Notes under the pieces: model-generated | Database searches by the model: none | What the model was told of the DNA's origin: nothing | Seen by the model: only the letters and a program-made list of their open reading frames with translations | In this document: positions 53,660 to 64,000 of the stretch, one piece after another | How the letters are laid out: every line of letters begins with the position of its first letter | Position numbering within the stretch: the stretch's first letter is position 1 | Program-made: the position numbers and the translations under genes | NCBI GenBank assembly: GCA_021234155.1 | Contig: JAJEKV010000039.1 | Span: 10,369,077-10,433,076, forward strand | Source of the DNA: Isoetes taiwanensis | Taxonomy: Eukaryota > Streptophyta > Lycopodiopsida > Isoetales > Isoetaceae | Direction of reading: 5' to 3' | DNA length: 64,000 nt

Positions 53660-56600
53660 CAACTCGCCAAGCCGCAGACATGGATCTCATCTTCCTCATG
53701 GAAACATGGGAGCATGCAGGACACAGGATACCCAACTTGCCAAGATACCAAAGACTACTCAATCTTCAATGATTGCACAGAAAGCTGGGCATGGGGGGTT
53801 GCCGCTAATACGTAACAACCTTGGCACAACCAATCTCCTTGATCAAGACAGACAAGCACAATCGGTACTGTGGGTGCGTGTGCAAAAATTGCAAAGAGCG
53901 CACCCTTTTTGTGGCAGCCGCTACTTTCCACATGCGTAGCAACTTCTATCACACCCACTTGGATGTGGATAGGTCGATCCCTATGTCGATCTATATGATG
54001 ACATACAAAGAAGATAAGCAGCTTGGGCAATGTCATACTCCTTGAGACTTCAATGCGCCAAGACCGGGTAGAACAACCCATGAGATTTGATCCCTTGATC
54101 GATGATATATTGCAGCTTAAGGCCCCGCAGAAGGAGCTTGGCCACTTACATCGATGACAATCGTGTCACGCCGCTATGGTCGACAGTTGCTTTTGCTCTG
54201 CAGTAGCTTTGACCTGGTAATCTGCAATGGACTGGCACAGTGGCCTTCCACCCGCAAGAGCACTTGTAGATAGGAAAACCAGGGGGCGGATCTAGTGTGG
54301 TGGACTATGTGCTGGTGCCCGAAAGCAGATATGCATGTCGCCAAGCACTTTCGTGTGGGAACAACTAATAGGGATGAAGAGATCGACTTAGACCACTTAC
54401 CACTTTACTTGAAGTTGGCTTGGCAGTTGTGCTAACCCCCTGCAACAACTCCTCACATGCCTCACCAAGATTGGATTATGAACATGCAGGGGTTATGCCC
54501 GTGATGCTTATAGATGACCTCGGCGTAAATTTTGCAATATCCTACACTAGAGCAAATGATGTGCCTACCGACCGATGTGCTTAGGACTAGGGCAGAGGTG
54601 CTTTGGGATAAGCCGCCCCACGACGGACCTCCGTGAACACAACCTTCCCACATAATCAATGGTTTGATGCAAAGTGCAAGGAACACAAACGCCGGCTCCG
54701 CCAAGTCACGCACCCTCGCTTTTACGCCCACATGCGGTCGACAAAGATCACATCTTCCTTAAAGCTAAGAAAGCCGTGTACATTGCAAAGGCATCAAAGG
54801 GAAATGTTTTACCTCCTCGAACGTTACCCCCGTGACCTTCCGGGCGAAGGGTTCTTAGAAAGCCAATACTTGGAATATCACCCCCGAAAGGCGGTGGAGG
54901 CAATACTTGCAACAGCCTATACGACCCTCGGTGCACATGCAAAGATACCCTTACAAGAAGGCCCAAGATCGAAATCACGATGCGGACGTGGAACAAGGCT
55001 TGCAAATTGCCTTGCCAATGGGAAAGCCCCGCACTGATGGTATCCAAAGCGTAATTGCTTAAGTGGGCGGTGGCCGCCCATAATACCAATCTTTTCGCCT
55101 TGTTCAACAAGGCATTACAGAAGGCTTCCCGCCGCAAAGGGACCAATAGCGTAGTTGTTTCCATCTATAAGGCGTGTGACCCACAATCGCCCACCACCAC
55201 CAACAATCATGGTCGGGCCTTGTTTGCAAAATTGCTTTGCCGATTCTCGAAAGCAGCAGCTTGACTGGCCGGGCAGAGGCAGCAGAGGTGCTGGCCCTCA
55301 CCTAAGCTGGATTCGACCCCCGCACTCAACCATTGACCACATTTTCACGCTATAACTCGATTGAAGACCAGAACCGCCATCGATCTATATCGTTGTTTTG
55401 TGGATTTTGGCGGGCGTTTGACATCGCGGCTCGGAAAAACTATGGGCAAGACTCGCAAATACCGGGGTTCCCGAGATTTGCGTAATGCAAAGCAGGCAAA
55501 GCTATATGAAAGATGCTCGGGTCGGTTGCAAAGCATAAGCCAACCATTTGATAGTAGTATCGGGGTTTGTCGTGATGCCCTCTCCCCAACATTGTTTGGG
55601 CTTTACATTGATCAATTGGAGAGCTGGCTTGCCGATAATGGGGGCAATGGAGCTCACCTTCTATCGATCATCGACATGCTTAATATATGCCGATGATGTG
55701 GACCTCCTAGCTTACACACCAAATTGACATGCAACGACATCTCGATGCCCCGGACACATTCTCGCCAAGCGATCGATATGCACGCCAACCCTGCCAAGAC
55801 TAAGGTGGTTTTGATCTCATCTTCACGTCACCGAGGGTCCCTCCTTCAATTATCGAGGCCGTAATGTGGAAGTTGCATCCACATACAAATATTTGGGAGT
55901 GGAGTTTCCTTCTACTATGCACCGGGACACATCCATACGGCCACGAAAGTGACGACGTGCACTCAAAGACACTATATGCAATGCAAAATAATAGTCATAG
56001 AGCTGGAGTTGTATGATTGGGCCCATCACCACACCTGCTCAAGGTCTTAGTGGAGCCCGGCCCTTTTATACCTGGGTGGAAGTATGGGGCCCAAAGTATC
56101 ACTTGCTACTTGGAATGACTTGGAGCAGTCCAAAAAGCCTTCTTAGTAATGAAGCACTAGGGGTGAAGTCCACAGTCCCATATCAAATTCTACCGCAGGA
56201 GACATTCTTGCCTCTTCGAGGGCTGCCCTTAATCGTCACATTGTTTATTTTCGTAAGGTGGTCAATATGGACGATGCTCGCCTCCCTAAACTAGCTTATA
56301 TCATGGTAATGGGGGTCGCAGTGCCTCAAGGCCTCGCTAGAGGGAAAAGAGAGCTCAAGGGTTGGCATGGAATGTGCAGAGCAGTGTGCATACATGTGCA
56401 AACAGAGCCGATCGCCATAGCTTGAGGCAATATCTTGATGCTTCCTTCCTCGCCAAGCTTTGGGATGCCAATGCCATTGAACATGTCAAGACAAAGACAC
56501 TACTTAACGCCACATAAATCCCACATTGAACGAGGCCCGCAATGCTACCCGCACCCACTTGCCCATGAAAAGGCGCAGACTCATTGCCTCCATTCGCATT

Positions 56601-56870
56601 GGGGCACATCATCTTCGAATTGAGACGGGCAGATGGATTGGTGAGCCATGCCAGATGTGCTCACCAATGCCGCCAAATGGGAGTCATTGAGGATAAATCT
56701 CATACCCTTCAAAGTTGCCCAAAGATATGATCAAATTCGGATGCGCTTATGCCGAAGTTGGTCGCCCGCCACCACCGCTACATGTGACATTGAGCATAGC
56801 ATCCGTACGGGTGCTGGGATCATACCTTCAGGAGGTTATGGACATGCGAGATCAGCTATACATTGATGTA
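53660..56870 (+). pseudogene. ORF2 of LINE family 2 (endonuclease, RT, C-terminal region), many frame breaks
   Basis: Endonuclease: DLIFLMETW (about 53,680), VLWVRVQKL, ICNGLAQWPSTRKS and DLDHLPLYLKL (about 54,390; SDH-type motif). RT: TIDHIFTL (about 55,335), LSPTLFGLYIDQLESWL (about 55,580), YADDVDLLAY (about 55,688), YKYLGVEF, ALGVKSTVPYQILPQET (about 56,150). A C-terminal stretch with VLGSYLQEVMD (about 56,810) matches 19,725. Frameshifts and stops occur every 100-300 bases, so it is inactive. Confidence 0.7.
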
Positions 56871-56893
56871 TACTTGTACAGTTTGACAACATT

Positions 56894-56961
56894 CTTATTA
56901 CTGCCACGATTTTTCCTCAAAACCCTTCGTAAGGGTTTTTACCTAACCGAACAGTAATAAG
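56894..56961 (+). other. Conserved two-stem structure in LINE 3' UTR
   Basis: Inner stem AAAACCCTT (56,919-56,927) with AAGGGTTTT (56,931-56,939); outer stem CTTATTACTG (56,894-56,903) with CAGTAATAAG (56,952-56,961). Same layout as 19,829-19,895. Confidence 0.7.
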
Positions 56962-57023
56962 TTTGTCATAGGCCCTTATGGGTCCCATAGGCCTCATTGG
57001 CCTCGATTCTCATTCGATAAAAA

Positions 57024-57144
57024 TCATTCTCATTCTCATTCTCATTCTCATTCTCATTCTCATTCTCATTCTCATTCTCATTCTCATTCTCATTCTCATT
57101 CTCATTCTCATTCTCATTCTCATTCTCATTCTCATTCTCATTCT
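57024..57144 (+). repeat. ATTCTC hexanucleotide tail of LINE
   Basis: About 20 perfect units directly after the LINE 3' UTR. Confidence 0.9.
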
Positions 57145-57149
57145 ATTTG

Positions 57150-57880
57150 ATTTTATGTAGCATGAAGCTTATGCTATATTTGGATAGCAATTTGGTATCG
57201 CTATGTTTTGCTTTTGTGCATCTGGTTGTTTATATAGGACGTCATGTGAGTCCAATCTTCAACATAAGTTTGGTATCAAGTGTTACGAGTCAAACGTTAG
57301 CCAGTAATTAAAAGATCAACCATATAATAAACCAGAATTAAAACATTCAAGATTCTCAAAACCAAACCAGGCCTCTAGCCCAAAGCTCTCCACCCAACCA
57401 GGCCCGCAAAAGCAAGAATCTCCAAGATAGTCCATGCACAATTTGCTTCAAGCGAGAAGGGGTTTAGGATCGTCAACCCTTAGAGAATCCTCTCTAAGAA
57501 ATAGATACAAAGTTTACGGAAGGCGGCAAGAGGAAGTTGAAGGAGCAGTCAGGGAATGGAGATGGAACTGAATTCAATAAGCACAACTCTTCCCCTATAT
57601 AAGGATTAAGAAGCCTTTTTTGAAAAGGGTAGAGGTACATGGGCCAATTATAGGATCTCAACATTTTCCAAGGTTCCATAAATATCTCAATGGTGCAAGT
57701 CTTATATTCACTTCCCATGTAACTATCTTGTTCTTGCTTTCCGAATCACTCCCCCGAGCACCACCATATCAATTCCTCCCCTTCCCGAGATTGATCGTCC
57801 TCGATCAAGAAATTATATGGCAAATTAACATAACCAAGTCCATGGTTACAACCCTGATTGAATCGCAATCAGAAATATTC
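57150..57880. other. No gene recognised
   Basis: A TATA-like CTATATAAGG on the plus strand (about 57,594) hints at an LTR or promoter fragment, but no partner repeat or coding region was found. Confidence 0.25.
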
Positions 57881-57881
57881 A

Positions 57882-58027
57882 ATTCCAGCCCTTTAGGCTA
57901 AAAATTTTCAAGTCCAGCTCTTTAGGCTGAAAATTTCCAAATCCAGCTCTTTAGGCTAAAAATTTTCAAGTCCAGTCCTTTAGGCTAAAAATTTCCAAGT
58001 CCAGCTCTTTAGGCTAAAAATTTCCAG
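57882..58027 (+). repeat. 29-bp tandem repeat, five copies
   Basis: Five units, each of the form TCCAGCTCTTTAGGCTAAAA followed by ATTTCCAAG, differ by a few bases. No coding meaning is apparent. Confidence 0.85.
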
Positions 58028-58029
58028 TA

Positions 58030-59640
58030 ATATGTTGTCCAATAAAGGCTTTCATTTCAATTCTATTAGAAATGGCTTGACGTCTTTATAATAATCATTA
58101 ATAAAGAATTCAAGAATACTATGTATATCAATCTTTAATATTTTCATAGCAGTTGCAATTTTAATATTAAAGAATTCCAAAACTTGAGTGTCTCCCAACT
58201 TTGCTTATCATTCTGGCAAAGTTTGCTCATACTCCTCCACAAGTTTCATTTGCGTCGTAATGTCATCGTCTCATCATTCATCTCGATATGAGTTATCACC
58301 CATAATCATAATCACCAATAGCAACTTCAAACTCAACATATACCGTAACTAATGTAAATCATCACATTAGATGCAGTAAATCCAACCAAATTGATGTGGC
58401 TCCTCTGGTTTGCTATCTATGTCATTAACTGTGTCATGTTCTTTGATCCACCATGACACCCTTTGCCACCATCAAGTCAAAATTTATATCCACACACTTT
58501 AGTAAACACATTAGAACCACTAAAGTCACATCCAATATGCAAAAACACTTCTATCTAAGTTAATCTTGAAATCTCAAAGAACCTTGGAGGAAATCGTATG
58601 TTTTTCCTAGCCCAAAAAAAATTTCATATTAACTTAAATAACATCATGGGTCGATAGGCAAGAACTTTCTAGCCCTCATAAAACTATCAAAAGGTCGAAC
58701 CATTGAACAAAAATTTTTACAGGCCTCAAAATGTATTGGAAATCGATGTTAGGGCAAATCGAAACTTTTAGGGATTGAACAAGGGACAGGGTTGCATTCG
58801 CGGCTGCAATGAGCAAGATTTCCCATGCTTTCATTTTATTCTGGCTATGGCGGTCATGATCTTTGTTATAGCGGATAGCAGCAGGTAGTTTCGGTATGGA
58901 TCATACAAGATATAGGTAAATTTAAGCAGCTCAGAGTCTTCTTTTTTCTTGACCACGGTTCTTAAGACCTTGGCCCTCTTAATTTTGCCAAACAGAAGAT
59001 TCCTTTTTTTTTTTGCTAGAAGGTCCCTTTTTTTTTTTTTTTTTTATATATAGACACTATACAATATTGCATGATTGGAAAGGTGGAGATGGCCCTATAG
59101 GGACCAGCAACAGTCAATCTCTAGCCAATATGTAACCTAAGTCTGTTAGCATATTTCTGTTAGCATTTTTCTGGCGAATTTTTCCTGACTCGTACTGTAC
59201 AACATAGTTCTTCAATGGTTCCTAACCGTATAGATGTTAAAAGTTGAGCTAGCATATACAATAAGCATACCTTACCCGCTGGATATAATATAATAAAAGA
59301 AGGCATAATATTATTATCAATAACCTGTCTTGATGGATATTACTTGGCTGTATCTAAAACCATAGTTGGACTTAACCCAAAAGAAAAAATGCTACAGACT
59401 TACAGTTTAGGGTTGCATTTCGGCTACGACCCGACCTAAAAGATGACGATGGCAGATCAACCGACGGTACAACTAACCAATCGATTCCACTTCACATGTC
59501 CTCTATATGTTTCAAATAGGAATATTTACTGCCGTGTGCCCATTTCTTGTGCTGCTATTGCTTATGGAAGAATCGTGTGGGTCTACATATTGATGGGAAG
59601 TAAGAAAGGGGGACGCAATAAGGCCACACACCATCAAGAT
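58030..59640. other. AT-rich intergenic sequence
   Basis: Long T-runs at 59,006-59,015 and 59,029-59,045. No gene, repeat family or RNA gene recognised. Confidence 0.4.
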
Positions 59641-59645
59641 GGAAG

Positions 59646-59894
59646 ATGGAACAGGAAAAAAGCAAGGCAGATAAAAGGAGAAGTCTTTATGATTTCCACA
59701 AACCAACCAAGAAGATCACCAGAAACAATGAAGAAGGGGATTGCTCTTCACTATTGGGGCCATATAATGCTGGAATAGCTATGGGTTCACCATATACTGC
59801 TGCTGTCAATAGAGTGACGACTCCAGAAGAAGCGAATACTATAAGCATCACCAATCCTGCATCTGTGGATGAAGCTGGCAACACCATTAACCAG
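59646..59894 (+). CDS. Possible first exon of the unidentified 3'-end gene
   Basis: An 83-codon frame starts at ATG 59,646 and ends at a donor (ACCAG/GTTTTT, 59,895). It begins MEQEKSKADKRRSLYDFHKP, basic, then turns neutral with SPYTAAVNRVTTPEEANTIS. The end phase (0) would join directly to the exon at 61,792 in frame. A frame overlapping it from 59,443 is also open. I do not recognise the protein, and the link to 61,792 is a guess from phase and strand. Confidence 0.25.
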
Positions 59895-59944
59895 GTTTTT
59901 CTAGTTCATATGACATCCCACATTATGTAGCTGTCTACTGTCTA

Positions 59945-60710
59945 ATCTGAATTTAAATCAGTGCATTCCTTGACTTTTTTAGCGTGTAATCTAGACATCA
60001 AATGCAAAATACAATCCTTGTAACAGTGGTCCTTTCTCATGAGCGGATCAAGTCCTAGCCATTTTTTAAAGTCTACATGTGTACAATCTATACTAGGACT
60101 GTACAATCTCTACTATGGCTGCAGAATACATACACTGCCTCACTAGCTCTACTCTATGGTCAGAGCATGAAATGACCAACACAGTTCAGATCCAGCACAA
60201 CTAATTCTGCTGCTTACTGTACCCTTTTTAACCTTAGGATCTAAATCAGTACATTCTTTAACGTCATAGTTACTAGCTTGTAAGGTAGCCATCAAATACA
60301 TAATACAGGCTTTTTCAGCTGATGTCCTTTCACTGCAGATGTCCTGTGCGGTGCTCCAATAACAGTATAATACAAGCTCTATGCCACTGTACAATCTCTA
60401 CTAAAGCTGTATAATGCATGCACTGCCTCACTAACGCTAAGTTATGGTCAGAGCATGAAATGACCAACATAGTTCAGGTCTAACACAACTAACTCTGCTG
60501 CTTATTGTAACTTTTTTTACCTTAGGATTTAAATCAGTGCATTCTTTAACGTTATATGTACTAGCTTGTAAGATAGACATCAAATACATAATACAGGCTT
60601 TTTGCAGCAGATGTCCGTACACATAGGGGATCAAGCCATAGCCAGCATAATTCTCTACTGCTGGTCCAGTTAAATCTCGCAATAATTTACTATGATTTGA
60701 TGTTTTATGT
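59945..60710. repeat. Three degenerate tandem copies (~290 bp)
   Basis: Blocks starting near 59,950, 60,237 and 60,527 share AAATCAGTGCATTC, then TAGACATCAAAT. The last two copies are the most alike and include GGTCAGAGCATGAAATGACC at 60,158 and 60,448. Confidence 0.65.
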
Positions 60711-60719
60711 TAGATACAT

Positions 60720-61790
60720 ACTCATCTAGGCGTTGTGGTGATGGGCCATAAGCCGATTAAGTTCATTGCTTACCTGCTGGTGGCTTTTGCATGTGCTAAC
60801 TTGCATCTGGTTTCACTGCAGGTAACCGAACTTAATCCTCCACGTTTGCGTTTTAAAGTTCAAGCATGTGCAATTGATGTTGTACAAGCAAATTACTCTA
60901 CATATTTGGTGACATCTTTGGATAAACTCATTTCTACTATCTGTACTGTTTTATTAAGCACAGGTTCTTGTACCTCTCAAGTTCATAGATGAGCAGTAAG
61001 ATGAAAACTCTTTTAGCTTCTGATAATGTAGCTATTCCTATGCTTTCTTTGAAGATTTGATGTTAAACTGGTATCTACTAAAGTCGGGCTGAACATGGCT
61101 CAGAAACATAGATATATTCTAAATATATTATACAGTTTTCATATTCCACATTATGGAACTGATCCAGAACTTGTTGCATGTCTATTAGTTTGACATCACA
61201 TTGATATACCTGATTATGGTTAATTTTAAGATCTTAAAGATATATTGCAGTCTCGTACTTTAAAACAATATGCATTCTAGCTGTCTATACTTAAATGATT
61301 TTCCATTTGCTTAAATGTCTTATGTTTTTTTAAATGTTCTTCCTTAAAGTTCTTGCCATACACCCTAATAAGAAGGTAAATATCTGGGATATTTCTAAAA
61401 GTTTAGTTTGGAATCATTTACGACATTAATACATGGGCTATGTGTTATATTGAAAAGTCTCCACATACCTCAACATGTCTTTTGCCTTTTGCGTGATGTT
61501 AGTAATTATGTTTCCTAAATACTTTGCTTCATAATTCAAACTTATAATATCTAAGTTATATAGCTCAAATCAAGGCTTATGTTAGATTGGCACCTAATCT
61601 AATGTAAGATTGCATCTAAAAGGCTTGTAAGTTCTATGATTGGGGCTTTCAGGCTTAGGTCTGTTTTTCTAAATGGACTAAAGGGTTTTTTAATGTCACT
61701 TCAATTTTTAGGTTTAACCTAAAACCTTGATTTGAGTATTAGGTGTTGTCTTATAACGTTTATGATTAACTGGGGCATTGACTTATTACA
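60720..61790. other. Probable intron or intergenic sequence
   Basis: A frame at 60,822-60,990 follows a good acceptor (CACTGCAG) and reads VTELNPPRLRFKVQACAIDV. It could be an exon of the downstream gene, but the next donor is unclear. The remainder is AT-rich without features. Confidence 0.25.
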
Positions 61791-61791
61791 G

Positions 61792-63377
61792 ACCTGTAAG
61801 CAAGCAGATCCTACTGATGATCCGGATGTCAACAACACATGGATTAAAGAGCTAAAAGTTCTCAATTATGACCACTGTGGCATTTCTAGCCCGAACCCTG
61901 CTGTACAAACCTTGATTGCGTGCATCAAGAATAAGGATATACACGAGTTTATTGTTCACAAGGAAAGTAATCTTATTGACAAGAACAAATCACCTGTAAG
62001 TTACTTTGGCTTCAATGGATGGTTTTCAGTGTTTTCCAACATGAAAAAGGCTGGCTTTAAACTTGAGGTCTGTAAAACACTCATTGATAAGGTATACAGT
62101 GACATGGACAGTGTTTTATTTTCAAGAACATGCTTGGAAGATGATCTGGGTAAAAAATTTGTTATCGGTTTAACCCATCTTGAGACTGTTCACCAAGCCA
62201 AACCTACTCTGCAAAAAAATGATGGGGTAGAAGTCAATACTAGTGATTGTCTGGTAGAAGACACCAAAAATTGTCTATTTTCTGATAATGACCTAACAGA
62301 TGAAGATCTTGCTGGTATAGATGGTAGTAACAGCAAAAATGATGATTGTTCTGATGACTCTGATGACCAAGAAGAAGTTCCTACTCTGACTCTACAAAAT
62401 TCTGCAAATTTTCCTATTATTCCTGAGCAAAATGTAGAATGTTATGCTGCTGCTTGGAACCATGCTATCTGGAAAAGCCAGAACTTCGGAGCCCTAGCCC
62501 CTATCAATACTGATACATGGAAAGCATTAGCTGGAATTACTGATGATGAGATCAGATATGGGACAGTCAAAGCCAGCAAATTAGAAAAATATTTTACCAA
62601 AAAAGAAGTTGCTCTTCCCTTCAACGTCAGTATGTTTGGCCCACCATGCATCAAGGCAACTGGTCCACATATCAGTCAAAAAGGTAACATGGCTTATTCT
62701 GATGACAAAAGAGATGGCTTTTTCTTCAAAAAAATATGGAGGACCCACTGTCCCTTTATTACATGTGGTTGTGAAAAAAATAACAAGAAAGGTAAGGAAA
62801 CAGATTGCAATAGTGGGATAGTTTGGCTAGACCATGCTATATGGTATGTTCTTAACAACCTGGAAGAAATTTTTCCAGACATGTCACCTACTGCAAAAAT
62901 GGTTGGCCTGACCAAACTCTTACATAACACTCTTAAGCCTACTGTTTTAGCTTATTTGTCTTACCTTGAAGTTCGAAATGTACTTATCCAGATGACTCTT
63001 CACTATGCTAGTCTACCTGACTGTAACTTGAAGACTACGTTTGGGGGAACTAAACTTGCAGATATCTGTGAGAAGACTCTCAGGCCAGCGGCCTTCAGAC
63101 AAAGCCAAGTGCAAAGGAGCAAAAGTTCTCCCTACACCGGTCAGAACAATACTCCCAGCAGTGTGTCAACAAATAACTTTACTCCAAAGAAACCCCCAAG
63201 GGTTACTGCTGATCCAAGACTGAAAGATGTTGGAAGTTCAGCCAAAGTATCTAGGCAAGCCAAATTAACTGATGGTATACCAAATGAGGAGATATACTCC
63301 GTACCAAAAGGTGGCAATAGGACCATTTCGTTGGACGATACTACTTCTGTCAAGTTACACTATGAAGATACCTCCAG
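61792..63377 (+). CDS. Unidentified protein, long exon (528 codons)
   Basis: Open from an acceptor (TTATTACAG, 61,791) to a donor (CTCCAG/GTCAG, 63,378); the frame also runs on to 63,510 but turns hydrophobic, as expected for intron. N-terminal part: a globular region (YFGFNGWFSVFSNMKKAGF). Then an acidic stretch (SDNDLTDEDLAGID; DDCSDDSDDQEE; residues about 165-205). Then a region with AAAWNHAIWKSQNFGALAP, a Cys/His cluster (THCPFITCGCE then DC) and SGIVWLDHAIWYVLNNLEEI. Then a basic Ser/Pro/Asn-rich tail. WNHAIW and LDHAIW may mark an internal repeat. No family is recognised. It might be a host gene or an ORF of an undescribed element; the absence of stops over 1.6 kb argues for recent function. 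Confidence 0.5.
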
Positions 63378-63719
63378 GTCAGAACATTTACTATGTCCTT
63401 CTCAGTACTTTTTACTTATATGTTATGTTCCATCTTTGTATATTAATATCATATATCTCCTTAAACAAAACATTTGTCAAAGGTTTTTCATGAAAAGACT
63501 TTTCCTTTGACAAATGCATTATACAAAAAAAGTTCTATACCATCTGTCCTTCTTTTGTTCAATTAAGAACAAAAGTATAACCTGCTACCCGGTTTGTATC
63601 AAAATAGATACCCTTTTAGACCATTCTACTGCTGTAGAAAGTAGGATATATATCCCATGTTAAATGGGATATTCTTAATTAATTCCAGCTTACTAATTAA
63701 AACGATATTACTATGCTAG

Positions 63720-64000
63720 GTACTCCAAACCAAATCTCGAACCATACGGAAGGACTGTAACCATAAAAGACATCTAATCACGAAGAGAGACAAATCGAAG
63801 ACGAAAGTGGTGCATAGCACATTTTTTTCTAAATCCCTAGAGAGATTCCACATTCGGGATATTTTCAAAGAGGTCTTATATACTGAACTGCCATGTGAAG
63901 CAGAGGAACTTATTGATTCTACACTATTTGGATGGAAATATGTGGACCAAATTAAAGACAAAGTCTATAAACCCTATGATGTCTTTGCTGTTGACAGACC
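63720..64000 (+). CDS. Possible next exon of the unidentified gene (partial, cut by window end)
   Basis: After an acceptor (ATGCTAG, 63,719) a frame reads to the window end, including LERFHIRDIFKEVLYTELPC and FGWKYVDQIKDKVYKPYDVF. If the upstream exon ends at 63,377 in phase 2, the joined frame instead reads YSKPNLEPYGRTVTIKDI and then stops. So either the splice site differs, there is a frameshift near 63,775, or the genes are separate. No domain is recognised. Confidence 0.3.

Larger units (their letters stand above)
52850..57144 (+). mobile_element. LINE family 2, near full length but heavily decayed, ATTCTC tail
   Basis: It contains ORF1, endonuclease, RT and 3' UTR in LINE order and ends in about 20 units of the hexamer ATTCTC (57,024-57,144). 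It is the longest copy of this family here and guides the interpretation of 3,060-4,690 and 17,925-19,992. The 5' boundary near 52,850 is approximate. No TSD was found. Confidence 0.75.

Noticed and set aside
53613-54081. Plus and minus frames of about 108 codons
   Set aside because: They overlap decayed endonuclease sequence of the LINE; only the endonuclease-like peptide is retained in the annotation.
57024-57144. Ile/Leu repeat protein frame through the ATTCTC tail
   Set aside because: Translation of a simple microsatellite.

Overview
This looks like a transposon-dense stretch of a land-plant nuclear genome. The support is a plant-type protein phosphatase 2C remnant, a pentatricopeptide-repeat (PPR) scrap, Ty1/copia and Ty3/gypsy LTR elements with plant-style primer sites, and short (73-92 nt) GT-AG introns in the one clearly intact gene. 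That gene encodes a threonine/serine-exporter (ThrE)-like protein, a family I associate mainly with bacteria and fungi and not with well-studied flowering plants, so a bryophyte, lycophyte, fern or other large-genome lineage is my guess. The species cannot be fixed from sequence alone. I saw no rRNA gene, stand-alone tRNA gene or CRISPR array.

Layout. 1-5,055: the 3' end of an L1-type LINE with poly(A), a gypsy protease remnant, a foldback element and the 5' part of a second LINE family (family 2). 5,056-14,018: one near-complete L1-type LINE bounded by a 15-bp target-site duplication (TSD), split by a second L1-type copy that has its own 16-bp TSD and a twin-priming 5' inversion. 14,019-21,250: repeats plus a 5'-truncated family-2 LINE. 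21,258-23,651: the ThrE-like gene, seven coding exons, 491 residues. 24,178-26,791: a tRNA-derived SINE, then a decayed PP2C gene on the minus strand. 28,610-36,725: a satellite region dense in heat-shock-element-like inverted GAA/TTC motifs, with a four-unit higher-order period of about 386 bp, interspersed with SINE modules and split by a polymerase-less copia element (32,598-35,459).

37,049-43,950: a gypsy-like LTR element that lost almost all of pol, kept gag and a large extra ORF (here called ORF-X), carries a small antisense Cys-rich ORF with its own TATA/CCAAT arrangement, and has had its 3' half inverted after insertion; the AGGAG TSD shows both halves are one insertion. 45,406-52,072: a copia element (TSD AAACC) into which a relative of the same family inserted; that relative kept only one LTR and ORF-X. 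52,262-57,144: a PPR fragment and a decayed family-2 LINE with a hexanucleotide tail. 57,150-64,000: small repeats, then an unidentified gene with a 1.6-kb exon (61,792-63,377) running off the window.

The most interesting signals are ORF-X kept in two pol-less elements, the HSE-like satellite, a conserved two-stem RNA structure at the 3' end of the family-2 LINEs, and the ThrE-like gene. Nearly all transposon reading frames are broken, so the expressed genes are probably only the ThrE-like gene and possibly the 3'-end gene.
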